Notes: generated from the sequence alone by a model not told the origin. DNA of 64,000 nucleotides from Lytechinus pictus (GCF_037042905.1 NC_087258.1:9836501-9900500), one strand, 5' to 3'; counted from the first letter of the stretch, positions 34,367 through 45,796 are shown. Made by a program: numbers and translations.

Positions 34367-34369
34367 GTA

Positions 34370-34712
34370 TTATATTTCTCAGTTATAATGTATTCCAGGG
34401 AAGCTGGCTGATTGTTAAGTAAGCAAGTTTCAGGAATCATCCTCTTATACGTCCCGTGATAGATAGGGTTGGAATTGATTGTGACGTCATAGTGGTATTG
34501 ACCCTTGGTCGGCAGACTATGAGTGACGCACATACATTGTGACGTCATAGTGGTTCGCGCTTGGGCGGGAAATATTTGACCAATCAGGAGACAGGATTTT
34601 GGGGTATAAATAGGGGGCGGGAGTCACTTGTTCCAGACGGAAGGTGGAGGTCATCCCTGTTTGTGAACAATTTTTTTCTTCTCAATTTCACTTCTAGAAC
34701 TTTCATCTCACT
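34370..34712 (+). promoter_or_regulatory. array promoter copy P2 with 5' exon and splice donor
   Basis: CRE sites at 34482-34489 and 34540-34547, CCAATCAG at 34580-34587 and TATAAATA at 34605-34612. A 5' leader then runs to a consensus donor CTCACT|GTAAGT (34712/34713). This is the most complete promoter plus leader in the window. Downstream the intron is cut short by fusion to module K (near 34765), so correct splicing from this copy is doubtful. Confidence 0.75.
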
Positions 34713-34759
34713 GTAAGTACTCATTTATCATGATTATTTATGATTATATATCATGATTT

Positions 34760-36235
34760 ATCATGAATGCAGTGTGACGATGTTCAAGGCATATGCCAAA
34801 AATAGAAACACAAAGAAGAGGAATGAGAGAATGTTGAATGGTAGAAAAGAAAAGAAAAAGAAAATTGTTTCGTCTTGGGGGGAAGAGCAGGGTAGGAGGT
34901 ACAGCTGAAGAATTGTTCGATACAATGAAGACGGTTATAGAGGATGTGTGTTCAGTTATTGGTGATGGTAATAAAGTAAATAAGGTAGTTAAACAAATAA
35001 AAAATACAATCAGTGATAGACATATTGTGCAGAAAAAATTCAACGAACTTCTGCAAAAATACAGGCGAGAGATCTTGCCAACAGTTGTGAGAGAATGGGT
35101 ATATTTAACGGATTTGGAAAGGGAGTCACTGTCGAAAATGAATAGTATTACTTTTGTGGGTTACACTTTAAAGAGAGGCTAGCAGATCAGGCGGGACAAA
35201 CAAAGTATGGGAAGATATGGTATATAACAGAGAACACATAGGGGCGCAGAAGGTTGGAGTGGCATCAAAAGGGGGAGAAGGTGGAGTAGTTAGATAAATA
35301 AGAACGGTGTATAAATCAGGGCAAAACGTTAGTTCCACAAGAACCCTTCAAGGGTAACAGGTGCAACATGTTATTTCATAATGGAGGGGTGTTCATTATT
35401 TAAGACATGATTTGAAGAATTTTTTTGCTCACCAAAGGGAAGAAACCTTTCACTTAAAGCAGGTAGAATTTCAATTTCATTTTATTTTCCCAGCATGTTT
35501 GTCCCATTGAAGACACCGTTAGAAAAAAAAATTTGTATCAAAATCCAAAACCCGAGTGATTAGTATAAGCCAGTACTACTAAGGCAAAAGAAGAGAAGAC
35601 AAGTTGTAAATATTGTAGGGGTGGTATTGGTGAATAGAATTGAATGAAGAATTGCGTGAAAAAAAGAAAGCAATCACTGATCTTGAGAAGAAAATATTCC
35701 TGCTCAAAAAATGTGAGAAAAGACAACGAGTTACAAAGACGTAGGCAACAGAACCAAAGTTTTGGAAAGGGAGTCAGTCGAAAATGAATGTTACTATTGT
35801 GGGTTACACTTTATAGTAGGGCGAGCAGATCACACGGGACAAAGAAAGACGATCGAAGCGGATTCTCAAAGAGATTGAAGAAGAATAGAAGAGGCGTGAA
35901 GCGGAAATTAGTGTGAACGCAACCACATCAGATTCAGAGAGCGAAGGCAATAGTGGGGGAGATGTAGAGAGCAATGAAGGGGAAAGCAAGAACGAAGATA
36001 GCAGCGAAAAAGAAGAGGAGGCTGAGGAGCAAAAGGTGCCATCCCTCAGGATGCTAGTGCGCCACCCATCTACTGAAGACCAATTTGGGGTGACATGTTT
36101 TGTCAAGAAACCCAGCCTGGGAAACACAATGCTGAAATGCGTATCCATTACCACTGAGACTTTTATAAATGTTTGGGGACAAAGAGTGCTGCATGAAAGA
36201 AAGATCAGCAAGTTCTACCCAACATGACAAGATAT
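34760..36235 (+). pseudogene. unit K-V-C-A (copy 4), broken
   Basis: K keeps a long open stretch (34838-35182, with GGKSRVGGTAEELFDTMKTV and LPTVVREWVYLTDLERESL). V and C follow with indels. The A module has lost its start codon (GAAATGGCGAAG reduced to GATCGAAG), has a TAG early on, and a frameshift near the end (ACCCAACATGACAAG). Confidence 0.7.
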
Positions 36236-36240
36236 CTGAT

Positions 36241-36875
36241 TCTGAATAATTCAAAAATAATATGTTGTTTTCACTTTTGATATTTGTAAATATTTGGACT
36301 CTTTATATATGTATATATATTACAGAATAAGAATGTATGATATATTCCTTCGCCGAGGACAGCTAATTTTGAAAGGCGGGGGAAATGTGACGGTTCCCCC
36401 TCTTAAAAAAATCTTATTATGAACGATGCTGTTATGAAATGTTATTATTTATTGTATGATGATTATGTAAAGATGTCATGTTGAGTCGCCACCCTGTTAT
36501 TGTGAACTGAAGAATTGGTACTTGCCTCTGATATTTCTCAGTTATAATGTATTCCAGGGAAGCTGGCTGATTTTTAAAGTAAGCAAGTTTCTGGAATCAT
36601 CCTCTTATACACCCCGTGATAGATAGGGTTGGAATTGATTGTAAAGTCATGGTGGTATTGACCCTTGGTTGGCAGAATATGAGTGACGCGCATACATTGT
36701 GACGTCATAGTGGTTCGCGCTTGGGTGGGGCATTTTTGACTAATCAGGAGACAGGATTTTGGGGTATAAATAGGGGGCGGGAGGCACAGCTTGTTCCAGA
36801 CGGAAGGTGGAGGCCATCCCCATTTGTGAACAATTTTTTTCTTCTCAATTTCACTTCTAGAACTTTCATCTCACT
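36241..36875 (+). promoter_or_regulatory. trailer T2 and promoter copy P3
   Basis: Purine tract, TGTGACGGTTCCCCC, then the promoter with one CRE (36700-36707; the other is mutated), a mutated CCAAT box (CTAATCAG), TATAAATA (36765-36772) and the leader ending in donor CACT|GTAAGT (36875/36876). This copy is uninterrupted, so it shows the normal spacing from trailer start to TATA (about 380 bp). Confidence 0.75.
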
Positions 36876-36919
36876 GTAAGTGCTCATTTATCATGATTAT
36901 TTATGATTATATATCATGA

Positions 36920-37985
36920 TCTATCATGAATGCAGTGTGAGGATGTTCAAGGCATATGCCAAAAATAAAAACACAAAGAAGAGGAATGAGAGAATGTTGA
37001 ATGTTAGAAAAAAAAAAGAAAAAGAAAGAAAGTTGTTTTGTCTTAAGGGAAGAGCAGGGTAGGAGGTACAGCTGAAGAAATGCTTGATACAGTGAAGACA
37101 GTTATAGAGGATGTGTGTTCAGTTTTTTGGTGATGGTACATGTAGTAAAGTAAATAATGTAGTCAAAAGATCAAAAATACAATCAGTGATAGACATAGTG
37201 TACAGAAAAAATTCAACGAACTTCTGCAAAACTACAGGCGAGAGATCTTGCCAACAGTTGTGTGAAAATGGGAATATTTAACGGATTTGGAAAGGGAGTC
37301 ACTGTCAAAAATGAATAATATTACTTTTGTGGGTTACACTTTAGAGTAGGGCTAGCAGATCAGGCGGGACAAACAAAGTATGGGAAGATATGGTATTTAA
37401 GAGAGAACACGTAGGGGCGCAGAAGGTTGGAGTGGCCTCAAAAGGGGGAGAAGGTGGTGTAGTTAGATAATAAGAACAGTGTATAAATCAGGGGCAAAAC
37501 GTTGGTTCCACGAGAACCCTTCAAGGGTAACAGGTGCAACACGTTATTACATAATGGAGGGGGTGTTTATTATTTAAGACATGATTTGAAGGATTTTTTG
37601 CACACCAAAAGGAAGAAACCTTTCACTTAAAGCAGGTAGAATTTCAATTTCATTTTATTTTCCCAGCATGTTTGTCCCATTGAAGACACCGTTAGAAAAA
37701 AAATTCTTATCAAAATCCAAAACCCAAGTGATAAGCCAGTACTACTAAGGCAAAAGAAGAGAAGACAAGTTGTAAATATTGTAGGGGTGGTATTGGTGAA
37801 TAGAATTGAATGAAGAATTGCGTGAAAAAAAGAAAGCAATCACTGATCTTGAGAAGAAAATATTCCTGCTAAAAAAATATGAGAAAAGACAACGAGTTAC
37901 AAAGACGTAGGCAACAGAACCAAAGTTTTTGGAAAGGGAGTCAGTCGAAAAGGAATTACGTTACTTTTGTGGGTTACACTTTATA
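36920..37985 (+). pseudogene. K-V-C segment upstream of A copy 5
   Basis: The modules are present in the usual order but with indels and a stop in K and V. V retains GGGVYY- and LKDFF-type coding. C (ELREKKKAITDLEKKIF) is followed directly by the intact A at 38026. Confidence 0.65.
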
Positions 37986-38025
37986 GTAGGGCTAGCAGAT
38001 CAGACGGGACAAAGAAAGACAGGAA

Positions 38026-38424
38026 ATGGCGAAGCGAATTTCAAAAGAGATTGAAGAAGAAATGAAGAAGCGTGAAGCGAAAATTAGTGTGAACGCAACG
38101 ACACCAGATTCAGAGAGCGAAGGCAATAGTGTGGGAGATGTAGAGAGCGATGAAGTAGAAAGCAAGAACAAAGATAGCAGCGAAAGTGAAGAGGAGGCTG
38201 AGGAGCCAAAGGTGCCATCCCTCAGGATGCTAGTGCGCCACCCATCTACTGAAGACCAATTTGGGGTGACATGTTTTATCGAGAAGCCCAGCCTGGGAAA
38301 CACAATGCTGAAATGCGTATCCATTACCACTGAGACTTTTATAAATGTTCGGGGACAAAGCGTGCTGCACGAAAGAAAGATCAGCAAGTTCTACCCGCAC
38401 GACGAGATGTCTGATTCTGAATAA
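38026..38424 (+). CDS. acidic module A, intact copy 5 (132 aa)
   Basis: Open from ATG to TAA with the same layout as the copy at 32774: N-terminal charged helix, acidic tract, VPSLRMLVRHPSTEDQ domain and DEMSDSE tail. It differs by scattered substitutions (for example TPDSESEGNSVGD and CFIEKPSLG). Two intact copies with amino-acid differences allow a test of selection. Confidence 0.6.
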   Translation: MAKRISKEIEEEMKKREAKISVNATTPDSESEGNSVGDVESDEVESKNKDSSESEEEAEEPKVPSLRMLVRHPSTEDQFGVTCFIEKPSLGNTMLKCVSITTETFINVRGQSVLHERKISKFYPHDEMSDSE

Positions 38425-38790
38425 TTCAAAAATAATATGTTGTTTTCACTTTTGATATTTGTACTCTTTATATGCATTTATATTACAGAATAAGAATGTA
38501 TAATATATTCCTTCGCTGAGGACAGCAAATTTTGAAAGGCGGGGGTAATGTGACGGTCCCCCCCCTTAAAAAAAAAAATCTTATTATGAACGATGCTGTT
38601 ATGAAATATTATTTATTGTATGATGATTATGTAAAGATGTCATGTTGAGTCATCACCCTGTTATTGTGAACTGAAGAATTGGTATTATATTTCTCAGTTA
38701 TAATGTATTCCAGGGAAGCTGGCTGATTGTTAAAGTAAGCAAGTTTCTGGAATCATCCTCTTATACGTCCCGTGATAGATAGGTATTTGG
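38425..38790 (+). promoter_or_regulatory. trailer T3, promoter truncated
   Basis: Purine tract and TGTGACGGTCCCCCC are present, but the promoter part breaks off at GTGATAGATAGG, before the CRE, CCAAT and TATA boxes. It is then fused to a second copy of the TATTTGGACTCTTTATATATG trailer segment and to module X. Confidence 0.65.
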
Positions 38791-38960
38791 ACTCTTTATA
38801 TATGTATTTTTATTACAGAATAAGAATGTATAATATTGTAACCACCAATCAGAATAGCCATCTCACTGCAAAAGAGTATTTGCATCATATCCTGAATTGA
38901 ATTACCATTTAAGAAGGGTACATCATATGACTTGCCTTATTCGCTGTGAGAGATGTAATT

Positions 38961-39176
38961 ATGAGACAGACAGACAGACGAGAGACTATGAGGCAACATT
39001 ATAAACAACACCACAGAGCACATGTTAAGGAAGTAGACACACTACGATCCAGCCTAACATCGCCTAAGGAAAAGATGGAAGAGCGGAATCGACAGGAAAG
39101 AATTGAGAAGAGGAGAAAGGAGATCGAAGAAGAGAAGGAGGAAGAGAGGAACAGACAAGTGCACCTACACCTCTAG
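38961..39176 (+). CDS. module X copy 1: charged coiled-coil ORF (71 aa)
   Basis: ATG 38961 to TAG 39174-39176. After a basic start with DTLRSSLTSPKEKMEE the protein is almost entirely Lys, Arg and Glu, ending EEEKEEERNRQ, a predicted single coiled coil. In the sister copy a splice donor (TTTGAGA|GTAAGT, 57005/57006) follows; here it is mutated to GAATAAGT. Together with the acceptor before PC4, this suggests X and PC4 were exons of one gene. Confidence 0.5.
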   Translation: MRQTDRRETMRQHYKQHHRAHVKEVDTLRSSLTSPKEKMEERNRQERIEKRRKEIEEEKEEERNRQVHLHL

Positions 39177-39365
39177 GACTCCTTGCTTTGAGAATAAGTG
39201 TCAACTTCAATATTATTTGCTGATAAAAGATATATTTTTGTTAGTATGTATTCTTGTTAAGCTAAAGAATGACTTTTATATAAATAAATATTTTGTATGA
39301 GTGAATATAACAAGCAACCTTTCAATCGCCTAATCAGAACAATTTAACATTGTTTCTTTACAGGC

Positions 39366-39677
39366 AACTGAGGAAAGAAAAGGCGAAAATTGGTTTACGG
39401 TACGGAAAGAGGCAGGGTGTCATTTTAGTCAGGAAATAGAAATTGTGAATTTGAAATAGATCCAAACCATAGATCCAAACCATTCCATTTGGGTGGGAAC
39501 CATTTTGCTGTGGTAAAAAAAGTCAGGGATGTCCCCTACATAAACATTAGGGAATATTACAAATTGAAGGGCACCAACAGAATTCTTCTGGGAAAACGGG
39601 GAATCAATTTGATGGCAGAAAATTGGTGGAAGTTGATTCAGGCAAAGTTTGATATTAGTAAAACTGTAAGAGACTGA
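39366..39677 (+). pseudogene. PC4 (p15)-like domain, copy 1, frameshifted
   Basis: Follows the acceptor TTTCTTTACAG. It is nearly identical to the intact copy at 57176, but one A is missing (GAAATTGTG for GAAAATTGTG) and ATCCAAACCAT is duplicated near 39465, breaking the N-terminal part. The PC4 core from about 39489 (HFAVVKKVRDVPYINIREYY, GKRGINL, ENWWKLI) is open to the TGA at 39675-39677. Confidence 0.7.
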
Positions 39678-39693
39678 CCTATCTGCCAGGGGA

Positions 39694-40220
39694 ATGAGAA
39701 ACACACTTGTGTTCCAAGGCTTTCCAGAGGGTGCTGAGAACAAGAATTGTGAAAATTTGATCCAGTCATTTGCCAAGTCACATTTGCAGATTGAAGCTGA
39801 AGTAATCATCGAAAGGGCACATCGCAGCGGAAGCACCTCATCACCTCGACCTCGAAGGGAACGAATCAGAATAACCTGCCTCTGGTCTGTCACCTCAAAC
39901 ACCAATGATTATCAACATACCCGATGGGACAACCCTCGCCCTCTTCACCTGAACCAGTGACGCACATGGTGATCGATGGGAACGAATCAGAATTACCTGC
40001 CTCTGGTCTGTCACCTCAAACACCAATGATTATCAACATACCTGATGGAACAACCCTCGCCCTCTTCACCCGAACCAGTGACGCACATGGTGATCGATGG
40101 GAACGAATCAGAATTACCTGCCTCTGGTCTGTCACCTCAAACACCAATGATTATCAACATACCCGATGATTCCTCACCACCAGCCCTAATAAGCAAATAT
40201 GGGCAGCTGTATTGGATGTG
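39694..40220 (+). pseudogene. L1-ORF1-like RRM domain, copy 1, internally deleted
   Basis: Starts MRNTLVFQGFPEGAENK and continues to EVIIERAHRSG, the hallmark of the RRM domain of L1-type ORF1 proteins. Compared with the copy at 57495 it has lost about 130 bp (the PIIAAFNRYSTKNMIL to KHPIYVDE part) and gained a 121-bp tandem repeat, so it is not functional as an RRM. Confidence 0.75.
39857..40168 (+). repeat. 121-bp tandem repeat, about 2.6 copies
   Basis: GGGAACGAATCAGAAT begins at 39857, 39978 and 40099, exactly 121 bp apart. The unit derives from the segment just after the RRM (ESELPASGLSPQTPM) plus a sequence reading CTCGCCCTCTTCACC. The other copy has only one unit. Confidence 0.9.
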
Positions 40221-40681
40221 AGAGAGGCAGGACATGTTTTGCTGGTGCCTATGAATTCAAAGTTTTTTAAAGATTTTTTTAACCACTGTTGACGTTCACA
40301 CTCTTGAAATCTTGGAGAGCAAATCATGGTTCAGGTGGATTTTTGAAATTGCTCTCCTCAAGGGTACTTGAGGGTGGGTCAGAGACACGATTCTCGGCTT
40401 GGTTCTCAGCGCTCCTCTGGACTTGATGAGTCGGCTAAAAATTGTCTTCTGTACATTGATTCAACTCTGAACTGGAGAGATCTGAGCTCCTTCAAACTGG
40501 TATTGTATTATCATTTTATCATCAAACTTAGTTATTTGCTGAATTTCGAACATTGTCTCTGCCCTGAAGTCATCAATCCATCTTACTGCTTGGAAACTTA
40601 TGTGCGCTATCAACCTGTGAAATGAAATAGACAAGGTACGCACCAGATCGACTAGATGGCTCTCATCTTTGTGACGTAACA
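40221..40681. other. spacer between RRM and O
   Basis: No conserved ORF. It contains an intron-like stretch and sequence shared with 57924-58313, including GCTCTCCTCAAGG and TTGAGGGTGGGTCAGAGAC. The copies differ by an indel of about 70 bp near 40460-40530. Confidence 0.5.
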
Positions 40682-41090
40682 ATGACCACCGACCGTTGCG
40701 AAGCCCTTCATGATGAGATGGAAATCAAATTAAAAGGCCCTCCTAAGAAAGATGGCACCAGTATGCTGCCAGTGCCAGAAGGTGATATTGTGGCTAAGGT
40801 TCTCCTGGCTGTCCAGCCTCTCATAGTGGATTCTGTTACAAAGGCTGTGATGGCAGCCATATCATCGATGGTGGAAGAGCTGAAGTAGAGCTTTAAGACC
40901 AGCAGGGCCGGATCGCCATGGAAGGAGGAGGTCAACCGGCTGGAGCAATACGGTCAACACGACAACATTCGTGTCTTTGAAGCGAAAGAGCAAAATAAAA
41001 TGAATTCAGTGGAAGGGCAACAAGAAAACAAAAGAGTTTTAAACTCTGTCAAAAGTTGGGCCATACTGTAATCGCTTGGGCATTTATGAA
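40682..41090 (+). pseudogene. module O copy 1: second ORF1-like N-terminal piece
   Basis: An open frame of 68 codons (MTTDRCEALHDEMEIKLKG ... SMVEELK) is followed, after a TAG and a frame change, by NRLEQYGQHDNIRVF. This resembles the coiled-coil-to-RRM junction (LEQYGRRNNIRI) of LINE ORF1 proteins. It is therefore a second ORF1-derived piece of a different family from the RRM upstream. Confidence 0.55.
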
Positions 41091-41135
41091 GGAGATGTAC
41101 AGGCTGTGTTATGTGGGGAGTACGAAAGAGAGAAA

Positions 41136-41514
41136 ATGGGGTGGGAGAGCCTCGCAAACGGAGCTGTGATCAAATTATTCTTGTGGGGAAGGAAACAAGA
41201 TTTGACTACTGTACGATTTAAAATACTATTAGAGGGTTTTTTATGTTGACACGACTCTCGACTCCAACCAATCTTGGTACAAAAAGATAAGGAGTTTGTA
41301 TGATAGTGTACGAAGGGACAAGAAAGGTTTGAAAAACATGAAGGTATAATGGATGATTTGTTGTATTTGTGAGAAAAGAAATGAAAAAAGTAAACAGATA
41401 AAAATATGTAAGAATAGAATTCAGGAAGAACGTTTCAGGTGTGTGCCGTCAGTGCAGACGAAGCTCTGTTCGGCCTCGACAGAGAAGGGGATTGAAAGTG
41501 GATGCATTAATTAT
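41136..41514 (+). pseudogene. module M1 copy 2 and KYVRIEF segment
   Basis: MGWESLANGAVIKLFLWGRK is followed by TTVRFKILLEGF and a stop at 41247-41249. Then come broken RRDKKGLKN and a frame reading RIQEERFRCVPSVQTKLC, leading into K. Confidence 0.55.
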
Positions 41515-43115
41515 GCAGAAACTTGTTTTGAGGATGAAGGAAAAACATGGAAAAGTAGAAGAAAAACTAGATGAATGCCGTGTGAGACTTGTTCAAGGCA
41601 TATGCCAAAAATAGAAACACAAAGAAGAGGAATGAGAGAATGTTGAATATGTTGAATGTTAGAAAAGAAAAGAAAATTGTTTCGTCTTGGGGGCAAGAGC
41701 AGGGTAGGAGGTACAGCTGAAGAATTGCTCGATACAATGAAGACAGTTATAGAGGATTTGTCTTCAGTTATTGGTGATGGTGGTAAAGTAAATAATGTAG
41801 TTAAAAGATCAAAAATACAATCAGTGATAGACATATCGTGCAGAAAAAATTTAATGAACTTCTACAAAACTACAGGCGAGAGATCTTGCCAAAAGTTGTG
41901 AGAGAATGGGTATATTTAACGAATTTAGAAAGGGATTCACGGTCGAAAATGAATATTACTTTTGTGGGTTACACTTTATAGTAGGGCTGTCAGATCAGGC
42001 GGGACAAACAAATTATGGGAAGATATGGTATTTAACAGAGAACACGGAGGTGCGCAGAAGGTTGGAGTGGCATCAAAAGGGGAGAAGGTGGAGTAGTTAG
42101 ATAAATAAGAACGGTGTATAAATCAAGGGGCGAAATGTTAGTTCCACGAGAACCCTTCAAGGGTAACAGGTTCAACATGTTATTTCATGATGGAGGGGTG
42201 TTTATTATTTAAGACATGATTTGAAGGAATTTTTTGAACACCAAAAGGAAGAAACCTTTCACTTAAAGCAGGTAGAATTTCAATTTAATTTTATTTTCCC
42301 AGCATAATTGTCCCATTGAAGACACTGTTAGAAAAAAAAATTGTATCAAAATCCAAAACCCGAGTAATTTCGCACACGTACGCAACCCGACTGATTAGTA
42401 TAAGCCAGTACTACTAAGGCAAAAGAAGAGAAGACAAGTTGTAAATATTGTAGGGGTGGTACATGTATTGGTGAATAGAATTGAACGAAGAATTGCGTGA
42501 AAAAGAGAAAGCAATCACTGATCTTGAGAAAAAAAATATTCCTGCTCAAAAAATGTGAGAAAAGACAACAAGTTACAAAGACGTAGGGAAAACAGAACCA
42601 AAGTTTTTGGGAAGGGAGTCAGTCGAAAATGAATAATGCTACTTTTGTGGGTTACACTTTATAGAAGGGCTAGCAGATCACGCGGGACGAAGAAAGACGG
42701 GGAAATGGTGAATCGGATTTCAAAAGAGATTGAAGAAGAGGCGTGAAGTGGAAATTAGTGTGAACGCAACCACATCAGATTCAGAGAGCGAAGGCAATAG
42801 TGGGGGAGATGTAGAGAGCGATGAAGGGGAAAGCAAGAACGAAGATAGCAGCGAAAGTGAAGAGGAGGCTGAGGAGCAAAAGGTGCCATCCCTCAGGATG
42901 CTAGTGCGCCACCCATCTACTGAAGACCAATTAGGGGTGACATGTTTTGTCAAGAAGCCCAGCCTGGGAATCACAATGCTGAAATGCGTATCCATTACTA
43001 TGGAGACTTTTATAAATGTTCGGGGACAAAGCGTGCTGCACGAAAGAAAGATCAGCAAGTTCTACCCGCACGATGAGATGTCTGATTCTGAATACTTAAA
43101 AAATAATATGTTGTT
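41515..43115 (+). pseudogene. unit K-V-C-A (copy 6), broken
   Basis: K and V contain frameshifts. The A module starts at ATG 42705, but a deletion within GAAGAAGAAAAGAAGAGG shifts the frame. The rest of A is open, and its stop codon is changed (TAA to TAC), extending the frame 15 codons into the next K module (to 43140). Confidence 0.7.
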
Positions 43116-44735
43116 TTCACTTGAAAAGTGGATGCATTAATTATGCAGACAGTCATTCCGAGGATGAAGGAAAAAAAAATGAAAAAATAGAAGAAAAACT
43201 AGATGAATGCAGTGTGAGGCTTGTCAAGGCATGTGTTCAAAATAGAAACACAAAGAAGAGGAATGAGAAAATGTTGAATGGTAGAAAAGAAAAGAAAGAA
43301 GAAAATTGTTTTGTCTTGGGGGCAAGAGCAGGGTAGGAGGTACAGCTGAAGAAATGCTTGATACAATGAAGACAGTTTTAGAGGATGTGTGTTCAGCTAT
43401 TGGTAATGGTAGTAAAGTAAATGATGTAGTTAAACAAATAAAAAATACAATCAGTGATAGACACATCGTGCAGAAAAAAATTCAACAAACTTCTGCAAAA
43501 CTACAGGCGAGAGATCTTGCCAACAGTTGTAGGAGAATGGGTATATTCAACGGATTTGGAAAGGGAGTCACTGTCGAAAATGAATATTACTTTTGTGGGT
43601 TACACTTTATAGTAGGGATGTCAGATCAGGCGGGACAAACAAAGTATGGGAAGATATGGTATTTAACAGAGAACACGTAGGGGCGCAGAAGGTCAGAGTG
43701 GCCTCAAAAGGGGGAGAAGGTGGAGTAGTTAGATTAATAAGAACGGTGTATAAATCAAGGGGCAAAATGTCAGTTCCATGAGAACCCTAAAAAGGGTAAC
43801 AGGTTAATCATGCTATTTCATAATGAAGGGGGTGTTTATTACTTAAGACATGATTTGAAGGATTTTTTTGCAGACCATAAGGAAGAAACCTTTCACTTAA
43901 AGCAGGTAGAATTTCAATTTAATTTTATTTTCCCAGCATAATTGTCCCATTGAAGACACTGTTAGAAAAAAAAATTGTATCAAAATCCAAAACCCGAGTG
44001 ATTTCGCACACGTACGCAATCCGACTGATTAGTATAAGCCAGTACTACTAAGGCAAAAGAAGAGGAGACAAGTTGTAAATATTGTAGGGGTGGTATTGGT
44101 GAATAGAATTGAACGAAGAATTCTGTGAAAAAAAAGAAAGCAAACACTGATCTTGAGAAAAAAAATATTCCTGCTAAAAAAATATGAGAAAAGACAACGA
44201 GTTACAAAGACGTAGGCAACAGAACCAAAGTTTTTGGAAAGGGAGTCAGTCGAAAATGAATAATGTTACTTTTGTGGGTTACAATTTATAGTAGGGCTAG
44301 CAGATCACGCGGGACAAAAGAAAGACGGGAAATGGCGAAGCGATTTCAAAACAGATTGAAGAAGAAAAGAAGAGGCGTGAAGCGGAAATTAGTGTGAACG
44401 CAACCACATCAGATTCTGAGAGCGAGGGCAATAGTGGGGGAGATGTTGAGAGCGATGAAGGGGAAAGCAAGAACGAAGATAGCAGCGAAAGTGAAGAGGA
44501 GGCTGAGGAGCAAAAGGTGCCATCCCTCAGGATGCTAATGCGCCACCCATCTACTGAAGACCAATTTGGGGTGACATGTTTTGTCAAGAAGCCTAGCCTG
44601 GGAAACACAATGCTGAAATGCATATCCATTACCACGGAGACTTTCATAAATGTTTGGGGACAAAGCGTGTTGCACGAAAGAAAGATCAGCAAGTTCTACC
44701 CACACGACGAGATGTCTGATTCGGAATAATTCAAA
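43116..44735 (+). pseudogene. unit K-V-C-A (copy 7), broken; twin of 49435-51050
   Basis: K has the variant LVKACVQNRN. A starts at ATG 44335 but lacks one base (AAGCGATTTC for AAGCGGATTTC), shifting the first part. The acidic and C-terminal parts are open from 44394 to 44729. From about 43740 to 45584 the sequence matches 50060-51903 almost base for base at an offset of 6319. Confidence 0.75.
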
Positions 44736-45006
44736 AATAATATGTTGTTTTCACTTTTGATATTTGTAAATATTTGGACTCTTTATATCTGTATTTATAT
44801 TACAGAATAAGAATGTATAATATATTCGTTCGCTGAAGACAGCAAATTTTGAAAGGCGGGGGTAATAAGACGGTTTCCCCCTTGAAAAAAAAGAATCTTA
44901 TTATGAACGATGCTGTTATGAAATGTTATTATTTATTGTATGATGATTATGTAAAGATGTCATGTTGAGTCGTCACCCTGTTATCGTGAACTGAAGAATC
45001 TATCGG
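44736..45006 (+). promoter_or_regulatory. trailer T4, promoter replaced
   Basis: The LTR-like start is altered (GGTAATAAGACGGTTTCCCCC). The trailer ends at GAACTGAAGAATC and joins unrelated AT-rich DNA, without the promoter. Confidence 0.6.
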
Positions 45007-45189
45007 GTGATAGAGAGATTTTGAAAAGGAAAAATTGATTCTAGAACCCCGGATTTTTAAAATGAGGGTTTTGTAGGAAATTACATTCAAGGGGTACTTT
45101 AATATTTAATGGATATAATTTAAATGATCTTAAAAAATGTAAATGATCTTAAAAAATGAAAATACATATTTCTGCCATCACTTTCATAG
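45007..45189 (+). other. intron-like sequence before a coiled-coil exon
   Basis: AT-rich, ends CACTTTCATAG|GAACC, a good 3' splice site. Identical to 51326-51508. Confidence 0.6.
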
Positions 45190-45417
45190 GAACCGGAGTC
45201 AGCATTTGGAGTTGAGACTGGTGAAGGTGACATCAACGAACTCCTGGATGCCATCAGATGTGGTTTCCACGAGATAGAAGAGAAGAAGCTGGCTGCTGAG
45301 AAGAGGGCTCAGACCATCGAGCAAAAAAACCTTGATTTAGCCACAAGCATTCAGATCTTGGAGCAGGAGCTAGCTGAAGCCAGAGAACAGGGTTCAAGTC
45401 TTAAGAAACAAACATGA
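45190..45417 (+). pseudogene. coiled-coil exon, copy 1 (truncated by TGA)
   Basis: 75 open codons after the acceptor, with GEGDINELLDAIRCGFHEIE, EKRAQTIEQKNLDLATSIQI and EQELAEAREQ. The product is a strongly predicted coiled coil. An A insertion/substitution (AACATGAGTGG for AACAAGAGTGG) makes the TGA at 45415-45417; the sister copy reads on. Confidence 0.65.
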
Positions 45418-45584
45418 GTGGTGGGAGGCACAGCAGTCGGAAAGTTAGCAATCACAAAAAGAATGGAAGAAGAGTTCTTACAAACAAACTCATGAGATAA
45501 CTAGTTTGATATCAGACAAGCATTCTCCAAAGAATTTGTTTAGGTATGACAGTCCATGGTACAAAGGCCTATGTGTCCATACAT

Positions 45585-45796
45585 TTTTTTTTAATTTATT
45601 TAAAACGGTTTAATTCAACAAGGGTGTCTATAGCGGCTGAAAAGCCGAATTGCATTACCCTTTACAATCATTTACATAAAAAATACAATCAAAATCAAAC
45701 AAAGAACAACTGAATTTACACGAATTCTACATCTTAAATACACTTATATCACGATATAAATTAAATTAAATAATAAATTGATACTAATACTGATAG
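45585..45796 (-). mobile_element. 212-bp 5'-truncated LINE tail insertion
   Basis: Starts with a T run on the plus strand (a poly-A tail on the minus strand) preceded by AAACGGTTTAATTCAACA, a typical LINE 3' end. TACAT flanks both sides (45580-45584, 45797-45801). The duplicated block at 51899-51903 has a single TACAT and no insert, so it is a confirmed empty site. Confidence 0.85.
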
